From NCBI GenBank assembly GCA_948474755.1, contig CAOLHI010000621.1:62001-126000 (forward strand): a stretch of DNA of 64,000 nt, read 5' to 3'. The translations under genes and the position numbers were made by a program. Source of the DNA: Ctenosaura bakeri. Taxonomy: Eukaryota; Chordata; Lepidosauria; Squamata; Iguanidae. The stretch's first letter is position 1. Every line of letters begins with the position of its first letter. Under the pieces are notes generated by a model. That model saw only the letters and a program-made list of their open reading frames with translations, had not been told where the DNA came from and ran no database searches. Shown here in pieces: positions 1-13,500 of the stretch.

Positions 1-1454
1 TAGTTGTATTTGGCAAGATCTTTGCACTGCTCTACTGACCAAATTAAACCAAATTAAACATTTTCTGTTAGAATCCCCAGTTTAGAGTAATTCTGGTGTT
101 GGTTTGTATTTTTTCAAACAGCGTACAATGGCTTGTGATGTACAGTAGATAATTGATTCAACCCCCACCCCTGGGCCACTAATTTGCACTCCCCTCTTGA
201 TTAGTAGACTTTACAGTTTTAGTGAAAACATACACACAGAGTAGATCCCCTAAGCTCAGAGTCTTCCTAGCCCAGATATAGAGGCTGTTGCACATGTGTG
301 GGCTGTACATAGGATGGGAACCTTTCTCTGCATTGTTACCTCTTTGGACCTTAACTCTCAGAATTCTCCAAACAGCATGGCTAAACTGATCCAGAAAGCT
401 GTAGTTAGACACAAAATTTTACTATTTCCAGTCAGAAAACTGTACATAATCCTCCTGAAACTCTGAGAAACACTCTTGTAGAGTTTAATGAATTCCATTG
501 CAGCAGTGTTTCTTTCAAGAGATGAGCTTCTGTGTTTATGTTTTGAATAGACTAAATTTTAAGATAAGGGACATGTTATTAGGAATTACTTTACTTTTAT
601 TAAAGTTTTTTAAAGAGTAGATAATTGATTTGTATCATCTGGCCTAAGGGTGCATTCTTTCTGCCTTCCAAAGCTTTTATCAATATATATTAAATATTAA
701 ACTAATTGCTTTCTCTGTGGAAGGCTTTCATGGTTTGGAGCTTAACTATGTCTGCTTGGTTTCCTTTAAAATAAGTTTTTATAGTTCTATATATCTCAGC
801 AAGCCAAGAAAAAAAGGGAGAGGAGGAAGAAAAAGAAGAAAATTGGTATCACATCTTAGTTATGCATGTGCGTGACTGATATGTTCATGTATGTAAAGTA
901 AAATTTTGCAACTGCTCTCGAGTGGCTTTATATGTGGCACTTTCACTACAACTAAGATCTCTCTGTGGCTGCCTTTTCTACCCTATATACCACTGCAAAA
1001 ATTTATTTGACTACTGTGCTTCATACATAGTAATATGTCCCCAAGTACAAGTTCCCGCAGATATGACAGACCACAGATTCTGTCATCTACAGGCAGCAGC
1101 TAAGCAAGTAGCTTGTGAGAGAAGACAGAAGTTGTAGTTCAATGCGTTTAGAGCCCACCACCATGGTAGGCTTAGGAAAACTAATGTACACAATTGTTTT
1201 CTATATGTGGAGATAATCTCTTAGAAAGAAAAAGAGCCCTCCCCCATTCCACCTGAGGAAAACTTATGTACGCATTCTTTTTCTCTATTTAGAGATAATT
1301 TCTTAGAAGGAAAAAGGCCGACTATGTATAAAGTAGTCACTGGAACTGAAATTTTGTGGGGTTAAAGCTAGTATTATAAACTGTTCATAGATCTGATGGT
1401 TGTAGTGATGAAAAGAAAGGTTGTATGTTAAGGCATGCCCTTGCTGTTTTCCAG
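1..1454 (+). other. TNIP1: TNIP1 upstream intron (partial)
   Basis: No TNIP1 start exon, other coding similarity or clear repeat is visible here. The stretch is AT-rich with short purine runs (around 809-840), and ends in the pyrimidine tract and ccag acceptor of the first visible exon. Confidence 0.7.
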
Positions 1455-1577
1455 GGGAACTGTTGGAAGAATCTCAGTTAGAAGCATCCAGACTGCGACA
1501 GAAGGTAGAAGATCTGGTGAAGGACAATGAAATTCTCAGGTCAACATCTTCTCTTGACAAACTTGCTGAAATAGCAG
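1455..1577 (+). CDS. TNIP1: TNIP1 window exon 1 (N-terminal coiled coil)
   Basis: The exon encodes ELLEESQLEASRLRQKVEDL and VKDNEIL, a close match to the mammalian N-terminal coiled coil (ELLEESQMEATRLRQK, LVKDNELL). It starts with two bases completing a Gly codon and ends with one base (GCA G). The acceptor is ttttccag and the donor GTATAC. Length is 123 nt, with 40 complete codons. Confidence 0.95.
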
Positions 1578-4500
1578 GTATACACAACTGGTGAACATCT
1601 GCTAGTACTTTGACAATGTCTGTTTCTGTTTAGCCAGGGTTGGTGAATATTTATTTGGGCAAATGAAGAATTAAAAATATGTAATGGGAGACAACTGTAT
1701 GGGCAACAGTGCTTTTGTCTGTTTGTCATAGACATGCCAGGCTGTGTTAAAAGGCAATTTTTAAATAGTCACACTAGACTCATATGAAAAACAATGCATC
1801 ATAATGGGAAAGCTTACATATACCTAGAGCACAGTTTGTTTGTTTTTTAAAAAATATTACTTTCTTGGACTACAGCTCCACTGGCTATGCTGGTTGGGGG
1901 ATTTTTTGAGTCCAAAAAAGCAACTTTTCTAAGCTAAACACAGAACAAGCAAACCTAGTTCTATCATAAGAAGTTCTCTGTGTAGTTGATACCTTCCCTT
2001 CACCCACCACTGGCAAGGAGATGGGAAGTTGAGGTGGGGATTATAGTTAAGTCAGTAAAATATATTTTGCATACACGAGTCCCAGATTTAGTCTTTAACC
2101 TCTCCAGTTAAGAGGATTTCAAGCTCCCCTGTCCAGTTTTCTTTCTTGAGGAGGTAAGCTCCACCTTTAGCTCAGTAAAACATCTTTGAACAGGAGAATA
2201 GGTGTTTCTCTGGGGCAGATTAATCCTTTTATCATAGAATATTTATATACATACAGTTTTAACATAAGAACAGTGAAGAACAAATCTCAAGAACGTACCT
2301 GCAAAGTGAAAAACAAGGTAATGAGCAAATAATATATAGATAGTAGATCTCATTCCTAGAATAGTCTGAAAACGTATTTTTAAAGAGAGAATGAACATAT
2401 CAAAGGAGACAAATAATATATCTAGCCTTTAGATCACAGATAAGTGATCACTAACATATCACGAACATTTACATATCATCCATAGAATGCAACTGATTTC
2501 TAACAGAAAGAAGAAAAAATTATCTCCAGGACTGTCACAGTGCCTTCTCCACAGGAACATTAACTTTCTCCTCATACTGACGGTGACCCAAAATGTGCTC
2601 AATATAAATGTCTTGGGACCATCTAATGATATCTGATATCATTAGTCTGGATATGAGTTTAGTCTAATGCTTTCCCACCTCACAAACTCTCAGCACAAAC
2701 CTCTTTCTGCAATCAGGATTCTCCAATCAGGACGTCACAACAGCTATCACAGTGCTTGAGATCACAATCAGTGGGAGGGCAGGTTTGTCTCTGCATTGTC
2801 ATTTAGTCATCCTTCTTACAAGCTCAGTGTATAATCAGAAGCCTCCTCCATGTGTTCAGTGTAGCTTACTCCTAAGTAAGTGGGCACAGAATAGTCTACA
2901 TGCAGTCTTTGATATCCTGGGAGGTTTAAATACAACTACTGTCTTAGATTTTGTGTGTCTGCTTTCTTGATCATTTAGTGTCTTTCTGACTGGTAATTTC
3001 TGATGGGATACAACTACATATTGGTTGTCCAATTTTGCATGATGATGTCAGGGGAACTTAGTCTCCCACCTTAGTCCCAGGAGGCTTGAGCTTCTTGCCC
3101 TACAGTGCATATTGGAGACCTGTGCTTTGCTTTGCTTTATTTTCATTTTATTGCCTTCTAATACAGTGCTATCCTCATTTTCATTCTGGAAGGACGAAGG
3201 AAGAAGGTGTCACTCAAAGATATGTTCACACTGCAGCCTCCCAGAACTGATGGCCTTACAGCATAAAAGCCGGTGACCATCACATTTAGGGTGTTCCGAC
3301 TCTTAGGTGGCCCTAATACTATTTTTTTTAATCTGCTAGTAACTTTATGACTTACAAAAATAAAACAGTTAGACATTCCCACTTTAAATGAATGCTACCT
3401 ACCTATATTTTGGTTGCTGTTCAGCCAGACTCTTTACCAGTTTATGCTGTGATGGTGTATTGCGGTTGGGCTGCTAAAGTTCAAAATACAGATGCAGTGC
3501 AGAACTTTTGAATTGCACAGAAGTTGCAATGATCATTCCATACTCCTGCTTCTGTATATGGAAAGTCCTGTACATGGAAGCTGTTAGAAGCAAAGAGGCA
3601 TCAACATTCATATAAATTGATTAGTGAGAGGGAATTATAAAAAGCATGCCTGCCTTTCTGTTTCACCTCTCTGTTTCTTTCTTTGAGCTATATACTCAAA
3701 CCTTTTGCTTGCTTCTAACCTGCAGAGGTCACTTCCCCCTCCTTCCAAAACTTAGTCTTTTGTCTCTCTTTGTCTGGGAAAGGAGTGTCTACGAAGCTCC
3801 TGTCTTAGGATGAACACTAGCCAAATATCTACACATGAGATCCAGCCTTAGAGACTCTTCTACTGAAATTTTGGTAGTCTTCTTTTGTGTATCTTCTTAC
3901 CTATCTCAAGATAGATTTCCTGAAACAGTAAATGTAAGTTTTTCCTTTTTTCCCACTGCAAGAGAATCTTGAGTATTTTCTTCTGTTTTCTACCACAAGC
4001 TCATATTACACTGGTTATGCTGCACTCTGCTTGACAGAGATACCAAATGTTTCTACAGAAGCAGTAGATGGGAAAGGATTGGTAGGATTGGCACCCCAAG
4101 TCTGAGTATGCTGTGAAGAGAAGCAGACATTAAACTGTTAATGTCTGCACCATGGGCAGCTGATGTGCTGCATATGTGTCTTATACTGGAATATACACAC
4201 CAATTTTAAATTGGTTAATCTGATTTTATTGCCTGCCACCGGGAGATCATTTAATAGAGGGTGAGATATAAATATTTTAATAATAAATAAATTACGAGTA
4301 ATCATTATTTGTTGCACAAATAATGAACAGTTACCACTCATTGCATTTTTCCACACACATAAAAAAATGATGTCATTTCCTCCCTTCACCCCCACCCCAC
4401 AAGATAATATGTTATAGCTAATGTTATTATTTGAGATGTATTATTTTCAAGTTCTGGTTGGGAGAGATGTTTCTCATTGGTGGCCACATTTTGCCACATG

Positions 4501-7500
4501 AAAGTGATGGGACACATTCAGAAGTGGCTTTTGTATTGTGAATCTCCTTGGAAGAGAATTTCAGCAGGCTTTGTCCACAGAAGTCCTAAAGTGATCTGTA
4601 TAGGCTTTCTTTTTTTTTATTTTTATTTTTTTATTTTATTTTATTTTATTTTTTTTATTTTATTTTATTTTTATTTTATTTTATTTTTTTTTTTATTTTA
4701 TTTTATTTTTTATTTTTTTATTTTAAGCAAGTGTTTCTGAGAGTTAGAATATTTTCTGAGGCCTTGAATTTCTGTTACTTTGTTTTTCTGTTTTTTATTT
4801 CCTTATCCTTTCACATTGTGGTACATCTCTTTGTGGACTCTGCGGTTAGAAACTTGGTTTTACATAAATTTAAATAAATGATAATGAAACTTGAACAGTT
4901 TTTTTAAATCAGTGCTACATGGAAATATGCTGTTTCCTGACCAAGAGAACATAAAACCAATTAAATATCAACAAAAGGGTTTTTTTTGCTTCCGCAAAAA
5001 GATTCTACTTTCCTAGTCCCAGTCCTGAAAACATCTATTTCCTCCTTTGACATTTGTGCAGTTCAGGGGCAAGAGTCATAGCACATTTGTAGAACAGTGA
5101 CTTAGAAAGTTCAGTCACTGGTATATCCAGGTCGGGGGGATCAGGCAGCAGGAAATGGGAAAATATGTCTGAAACCGTGAAGAGCAGTTACTTATCAAAG
5201 TAGACGTTACCAAGCTAGATGGACAAATAGTCTGTCTCTGTACTGCTACATCTTGAAAAGCTTTTAGATGCTGTAAAGGTAAATTCAGCCAATTGTAGTC
5301 CGAAAGAAACGTTCACCCTTGTTGGCAGTGGTTAAGTCCCAGTCCTTACTTCCCTCTTGTTTAGGATTCCTCTGTTGTGACTAAATCCTGGTATCTTCAA
5401 ATCCAGAAAGAAATATATTCAGGGGTAAACATGTTCACCATACAACAAAATAAAACAAAGTCCAGGATCCTTGAATGATAGTGTGGACTGTGGTTCCCAG
5501 AATGTTAGCTGCAGGTTTTTAGTTGTTTAAAATCTTTTTCTTTTACGAATGTTTTCCAAGCTGTGGAGAAGAATGAGAGTTACAGTGATCCTCTTGCCAC
5601 AGAGTCAATACAAGGCCTAAACCCCCCCCCCATAGGAAAGCAAAGCTTTCCACACATGTTTCACACAAATGTAGTATGGTCCTACTTTTATCCAAGGCAA
5701 AGTGAGCCTGCCTTAGGCTATAGAAATTCACACACACACAGGGAGGCAAATGGCCAGTTTGTTTACTGCTATGGGCTGTCGCCTGGATTTTCTGCTTCAC
5801 CAAGAGGCCTGAACCCAGCCGTCTGAGCATACAGTGCAGTAGGAACTTGGTGAAAAGAAGTATTCCATACTAGCTAAAATGCACTTTATGTATATTTGAT
5901 GGATCCATATGGAAAACCTGTGAAGATACCCCCTCACAGAAATGCTCACAGAAACTGTGACTGTTTGTGTATGGCAATCTTCTAATATGGTGTGTGTGTT
6001 TAGTGTGTCTTGAAATGATTTTTTTAAAACAAGGTTTTTTTTTAAAAAATGTGATGAGTATCCCCCTGTAAGAGCTAAATGGGCAGCAAATGGAAAAGCT
6101 GAGGAGTGATTTTGATCTTTCAGTTTTACGATATGCTGAGCCCAGAAGTAAAGGGGGAAATTCCAGCTGACGCTGATCAAAAGACATTCATACAGATTTA
6201 CATCCCACAGTAAATACTGCTTAAACTGTGTCCCCTGAGACCAGACTCTAATTACTGAACTGGGAAGATGTAATATCTATTTTTTTCCCTTTTTTTTAAT
6301 GTCTCTGTTTTGGAGCACCTCTTCTTGTGAGCCTTCAAGATATTTCTGACTTATAGTGATCGTAAGGCAAACCTGTCATGGGGTTTTCTGCTTTGTGGTC
6401 TCTGTGCCTCACATAAAGGGGTTTGCCCCTCTCTTCCTCTGAGGCTGAGTGTGTGATTTGCCTAAGGTCACCCAGTGGATTTCCATGGCTGAATAGGGAT
6501 TTAGATCCTCATCCCCTGGAGTTCTGCTCCAATATTGCTGTACCGTATTGGCTCTGTTGAGATGTTTGAATGTATGTGCCTTCAAGTCACCCATTGACTT
6601 ATGGCAACCCCATGAATTTCATAGGGTTTCATAGGTCAAGAATACTGAGAGGTGGTTTTACCAGTTCCTTTCTATGAAATATAGCCTACAGCACCTGGTA
6701 TTTCTTGGCAGTCTCCCATTCAAGTACTAACCAGCATAGACTCTGCTTAGCTTCCAATATCAGACAGGATCTGGTGCCTGTAGAATATTTAGGAACCTGT
6801 TAAAACAGGACTAGAAGAAGTCAAGTGCTGGGACTTTTGGTCTTTTGATATATTTATTTGTTTATATTTACAATGAATTTGTTTTAGCCATGTCTAGTGG
6901 AGTTAGTTATGTATAAATAGGTCCATAGTAGTTACCTTCAGGTTGAGTTTTCTGCCAGAAATGCCCCAAAATCTATTTCCTGTAATGTAGATGGTGAGAA
7001 CTCTTATACTGATGCACTATCTATTGTTCCCACTGTTTGCTGTCTATTTCCTTTCCATTTATTTATTTGTTTATTAGTTATAGCTCCCTCCTTGTCCTGC
7101 CTTTCCTTTAGTGAGTTTAAGCAGGACATGTGGATTTCTTCCATATCAATTTGTTTTCACCACAAAGATCTTTCACCTTTTATCTTTTTGCTGTAAGCAC
7201 CATGTCTCTGAAATGAGAAGAAAAGTGTGTTTAAGCACAGGAAGCTGGGGTATAAGTTCAAATGTTGACTGAAATCTCTTCTTTTCCAGGAGAAGTCCCA
7301 GACATTTGTTCTTCATCAGACATTCCAGGTGAAGATCAGAAGGAGATGGAAAAAGCCACACAGAAGCCACCTTCCAGTGTAAGGAATCATATTTTAAAGT
7401 TTAAAAACAAAGCTGAAAGGGGGGGAAATAAAACAAAACACAATCAATATAAAGCTGTAGTCCTTAGTAAATATGTATGGGATCTGTTGCGATTTCTGAA

Positions 7501-10500
7501 TAAGCAGCATGTATACAATTAGTAGGTGAGAATGCTGGATGCCAAAAGAGGAAAAAAATCAGAACTTTTTTCAGCTGGACGATTGAGTCTGAAAGACTAT
7601 GGATTTTACTATAACCATTTGTCTGGTGGAAAGTCTCTGAGTTGCAGATCAGCTACAGGCTGCAATAGCAGTTTTAATGAGCAGCTAATTTCACCGTCTT
7701 CACCCTCCCAACTGTTCTTAGGCATAGACCATTTATGGATCTCATTTTACATATAAAAATTGAGGTCAAAGAGTGACTTGATGTCAGCCATCCATTGATA
7801 AACGTTGAAGTGCCAGCTAGGTCTTTCCCTCATTTTCCATGCTGCATTCGCTAAAAAACTTAAGGGTCTGTGCTGTGCTGAAGTATCTGTGTCCCTATAC
7901 TGCCTTGCTCTGATGGATGTCAGTTGTCACAAGGGAGATGGATGGCTCTTTCCCCATCATTTTGTATTGGAACAAATAATAAACCAGCTCTTTTATTTTA
8001 GTTATTATTTGATAGCATTATAGCTCTATCTTACTTTGTAGGCTGGAAAGTTACCATTTGGCAATAACTATTAGGCGGAGCTTTATCTTTGCTGCTCTGT
8101 TTGGGTGGCTAAAATGGTACCATATTGCCTACTGCATCCTTTTCAGATTTCTGAAATAGGCAATAGTTTAAAATTGTAATTCCCTGTAATGAAGGATAAA
8201 GTCATTTTCCTTAAGACTGAACTCAGTGCTCTGCTCCAGCTGGTTTGGAACAAAAACAGAGCCATTCAGAAATGGGGGAGCTATCATCATACCTTTGGGA
8301 AATTCCAAGGTTTGCAGCTGTGCACAAAACACCTCCTTTCTCTGAATCTTAGTGAGGATTGGTTGGCCTCCATGCGTCATGGAATCTGGTTTTTCAATTA
8401 GGGATTAAAATTGGAAAAACTAGGATGAGGAAATGCAAGAGAGAAGATGGAGCACCATGATCTTCTTACAGCTTATAGTGAGAGTAAGAAACTTTGGACA
8501 ATTTGGGAGCCATCATCCATTCAAACCAGAAACAACTAGGAGACCATTTCTGTTTTGTTTTTAAAATTCAGCTTATGTTTTCCATCCACACTCAGGGTTT
8601 TGCTAAAACAAGGTGGTGTGGGAGGTTGCTCCTTGGTTTAGCAGAAAATCCTACCCTGCAGAGACTTTCAGGCAGGAGAATCAGGTTTTCAGTTTATTGA
8701 GAAAAAAGATGGGGGAAAAGCTTTTGGGGATACAAAAATGACCTTAGGAACCACATGCATCCTATGGACCATGTGATCCCTATCCCTGGCTTATGGTCTC
8801 ATTGAGGGAGGGGATGACTGACTAGAACAAGAACTCCTATTAGGAGGTGATGATGTACTGCAACATATTGTTGCATTTTATATTTTCTTCAGCTATTTCT
8901 TGGCAGTTTGGTCCCCAGCACAGATAGCCTAAATAAAACAAAAATACTTAAGTTAAAACACGATAAAACACATTAAACTACTCATTCCTGCTCTGTTTGA
9001 CTCCTTTTTTGTTTTATTTTTCAAAATACATAGGGCTCTTCATCTGAGTTTGAAATTGTGGGAGGTGAAGATAAGAGGTCTTTCCAGGACAGCAGCAGGA
9101 AGTCTGTAAGTGAATTTTTAAAAGGAAAAAAAAATCTTTATGTTGACATATAAAAAGAAAAATGAAATGTTACATGCTCAGTTATGTGTGTTATATATTA
9201 TATGTGATATTTTGTATGATCCTGCTGTGTTTCTCACCGTCTCCTTATGTGATTTTACAGGTAAGAATGAGGACAGGCAGGCAGGGAACCACCCAGGGGA
9301 AAAAAACTAGGCAGGCCAGCAAGCTTAATTGGTATTGCTTAAGTAAAACATAGGCCCCTGTCTTGGTGGGCTTGCAGACTAATATTCAGCTTTACTTATG
9401 TACCTCTTTATTTATGTACTACTTTTTCCCCATGAATGGGACAGCTTTTACAGAAAGAGGAACAAACTGTATGGGATGTTCAAGCACATAAATGTTTTTC
9501 CGCTTCTTAGTACATTGTGTCTGTATTTGCAGCTGTAACAGCTGATCAGATATAGTTGACGATCTTGTGGCATTGTGCACCATTGTTTCTATCCAAACTT
9601 CCATTCCCATTGCTGCTTGATGACCAGTAGGGAAAAAAATATGTCCTTTTGTCCATGAGACACAAAGCCATTGGCAGAGGTTGGGCAGGCTGAGATGGAG
9701 AGTGTTAAATGTTCCATGTGTGGTCTGCTCCTCCAGATTGACACTTCCTGTTGTTGGGGTTTTTGAAAAATGGAGAGAGATTTCCATGAGTTGAATGACT
9801 TTCTTAAGTGCAGGGGCCAGGTTCATGAACCAGGTGTTAACAACTGATTTTCCCCCACTTCCATTTCCTTCCTGTTATATTGAAAATTTTCTTTGGGGGT
9901 GGGTATTTTTTTAAATGTCAACTTTCATTCTTAAGGTTCATCTAGTTCAGCTTGGGATGCTACTGTTACCCAGTTAGGTAACAGTAACAGTCATCATTTT
10001 TGCCATGTTATGTGTAGGGGGGCCATAGCCAGCACCACATTCTGAAAAGGATCTGTACCAGTCAAAAAAATTTAAGAACCTCTGTTCTACTAGGATGAAT
10101 CTCTCCATCTATAAGCTGGGCCACCAGCTGAGTCAACTCCATCAGTGGTGAGCTGCCACCCAACGATGCTGTAACCGCACACGTGATGCACGTGCTGTAT
10201 GATTTTTTTCCACAAGACCTGTGTCCCAGAACAGATTAATGGGAACTAGCCAACAGAAGATGTAAGAAGAGTAAATGGAAAGTGTGACAGTCAGGGCTTC
10301 CCCTGCTACACACCTTTTTTATTTCATCGTGCTCTTTTATGCAGAACTGCATGCTGGCTAGCTGCTTCCTTGTCTCAAGCTAGCAATGGCTGCTTACAGA
10401 TTTGGGCAGTTAACCAGCAGGTGAGCAGAGAAGGCTGCATGTGTCAACCAGGACACAGTGGCACTCCTGAGGATAGTGACTGGGAAAACCCTTAGTGATG

Positions 10501-13500
10501 AAATTCTGCAGAACAACCAAATGAATCCTTTATTTTTAAAAAATTTTGGTCTGTTAAATAAAGTGGGATGTTGCTCTGTGCATGCAGCTACCTCAAGTAC
10601 TGTCACGCCCTCTCTGCAGTTTTCATGGTTGTTTCAAGCCCTGAATGAGTATGAGAACTGCTGCTGTTCTCTTCACTTTTTGGACCTATTGAATCTCAGT
10701 CTTCTCCAACCTAGTGTATTTCAAGTCTTTTGTTCAACAGAAAGGGAGAAGGCATAATTCACATTATGTTCTGCTTTTCCCTGTGACCTGAAAATCCTTT
10801 GGTATGAAGGAAAGGCTGCATGGGAGCAGGAAATCAGCCAAAATGGACTGTCCCACCATTCTGTTAACAGGGCCTTCCAGTGGACGTAAGTCCCACACAT
10901 GGCCAGTCTTCTCATTAAAACTTCCTCTGCCATATGTTGCCTTTGAACTCCAAGCATTCTTGGATGACACCCTTGACCCATTTCCAAACTGGCTTCAGAG
11001 CACGATACAGAGTTGAGACTGTTATGGTCACCTTAGTGGATGATCTCTATCTTAACATCAATAGGAGGAGTGTATCCCAGTTGGTGCTTTTAGACTTTTC
11101 AGCAGCATTTGATACCATCAGTGATGATATGCTTCTGGAACTGGGTGGGTTAGGGATTGGAGGCACTCTGTTGCAGTGGCTCTGATCTTACCTCTCAGGT
11201 TGGCTCCAGATGGTGGTGCTGAGGGATAGCTGCTCCTCAAAAAAGGAGCTGTTATAAGGGATACCACAAGGTGTTCTGTTCTCATTCCTTTTTAACAACT
11301 ACATGAAACCGTTGGGAGAGATCATCTGGAGGCATGGAGTGGGGTGCCATCAGTGCATGGATGACACCCAGATATATTTCTCCATGCCTTCAGAGACAGT
11401 CTTAGCTGGGGGTAGTATGTCTCCTCTGAATGATTGCTTAGATGAAGTGATGAGCTAGATGAAGAAAAGCAAATTGAAACTGAATCCAGACAAGTTTACT
11501 AATCTAGGATTGGAGATATGTCAACCATTTCTGGATGGGGTCCTACTCCCCCTGAAAGACTGTGTTCACAGTTTGGGAGTGCTCCTGGATTCATCCCTCC
11601 AGATGTCAGCTCAGATAGATGGGATGGTCAGGAGTGCTTATTATCAGTTTTGGTTAGAGATGCCAACTGTGCCTCTGCCTAGAATTGGAAGATCTAAAGA
11701 TGGTAGTGCATGCCCTGTTAACCTCAAAGTTGGACCTCTACAATATGTTGTACTTTGGGCTGCCTTTGTACCAAGTTCAGAAACTCCAGCTGTCCTAAAT
11801 ATGGCAGCCAGATTGGTTACAGGTACATTGAGGAATGGACATATTATGCCAATATTAAAATCACATCACTGGCTGCCAATTAGTTTCTGGGCAAAGCGCA
11901 AAGTATTGGTTATTACCTTTAAAGCCCTACATGGTTTGAATCCAAGTTACCTGCAGAATCACTTCCTCCCATACAATCTGCCTGGTACACTTAGGTCCTC
12001 TGGGGGGGCATTTATTTAAATTACCCAGGACTAGACTGTCAATGGTCACCCAGAGGACCTTTTTGTTGGCCACCCCTAGACTATGGAATGACCTGCTGGA
12101 AGAGATTCAACAGCAAAACATGCTGTCTTAATTTTAAAAAGTGCTAAAGACCTATCTCTTCTGGCAGGCCTACCCAGTCAATTTTAAACTATGAATTTTA
12201 AATTGGTGTATTTTACATGGTTTTATGTTTTTTAGTGTATTTTAATCTATGTTGTACGCTCCTGAAGTCATGGAGAAAGATAGGTAAGAAATAAAATTAT
12301 TGATGATGATAATGATGATGATAACATTTATGAATTTTTTGGAACATTTGGGCTTCTGTAGCTAACCAAGTGGACAAAGTTGACACATACTATTAAGCAG
12401 AAAAGCAGGATGAGACTGAGGCTCCTGTCTCATGTCATGTAGTGTGAATGGAATTGAATAGCAACCACAAATCCCACCCAAGCCCACCACTGGAATGTCT
12501 TTTGTCACCACTACAAAAAGCCTTGCACCCTACCCTGTGCTGTGGCAAATACACCCAGAGAGTAGGTGTGGGCATGTTCTGGTGAGGTGCACTAGCCATC
12601 TTTCAACAGAGAAACAGCCACGAGTACATGGCTTTCCAGAACCAATAGGCTTCAGGTGCTTTGCTCTGAGATACAGTAGGCAACTGCCAGGGTGGCATGG
12701 GGATCTGAGGCAAGGGTAAACAATGGAGTTGAGGGCTGCATTTACACTAAGGAGACCTCATAGGGCCATATCCCCCTGGCATGCCCTGAGCCCTTAAAAT
12801 GAATCAATTTTGAGGTATGTATGAAAAAGGAAATCCATTTCCCATGGGGAGTATGGAAGGCACTTTTGCCTTATCATGCCCGTCCTGGCTATTTTAAGCC
12901 AAAGAAAGGCCTTTGGGGGGAAAAACCTTCTGGTCAACATTTTTTTTTTTTTTTTTAACACCTCTCCTGGACATAAAATGAGCACAGAGGCCAAAAATCT
13001 TGCAAAATTGATCCCCAAGTGGGCAATCTCCCCCCCTCCAAAAAAAAAAAAAAGCCTTTGGAAAAAATATTGGGGGCTGTGAGTCAGAGGCCTCAAATAT
13101 GGGTCAGAGGCCTCAAATATGAGGCATGGGGTACACTTTGCTGTTGCTCTGAGGGATCCCAAGAAGAGGCTGTTACAAAGAGGCCACAGAAATTATTTGT
13201 TTACTATGGCAGAACAGGAAGCCTCCAGTTTGAAACTGACAGTGATCTCTAGTGACTTCTGTTTCCAAACTTTAAATAACTTTTTGGCACTACCGTGGGA
13301 ATGCAGCCCATAGTGGATTAAAGATTACATCAGGTGGCCCCTGGACTTGTTGGAGTTCCCCATACTTGTCACGGTACAATTCATGTTGACTTGTATCAGT
13401 GAATTCTCCTTACTCTGTAACATTAGTCCAGCTCAGAAGTGGACTTTGGCAGTCTCAGGAGAAGATCTCTTCTTGTCCAGATAAGACTCTTGGGCTTCCC

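Larger units (their letters stand above)
1578..7289 (+). other. TNIP1: TNIP1 intron, 5.7 kb
   Basis: Noncoding. It holds a (TTTTA)n tract (4606-4725) and a back-to-back pair of minus-strand SINEs (6326-6785). A short L2-like tail (ggtgagatataaatatttta) sits near 4259-4290. No coding similarity seen elsewhere. Confidence 0.8.

Noticed and set aside
4477..4740. Phe/Tyr-rich membrane-like frame
   Set aside because: Pure translation of a (TTTTA)n simple repeat.
6684..6780. 5S rRNA gene
   Set aside because: Similarity is partial and diverged, lacks the 5' part of 5S and is fused to a SINE tail; the same fusion recurs at 14431-14588.
11459..12019. 186-codon frame as a host gene
   Set aside because: It is the decayed second ORF of an L2-like LINE, with the TGATGA tail following.
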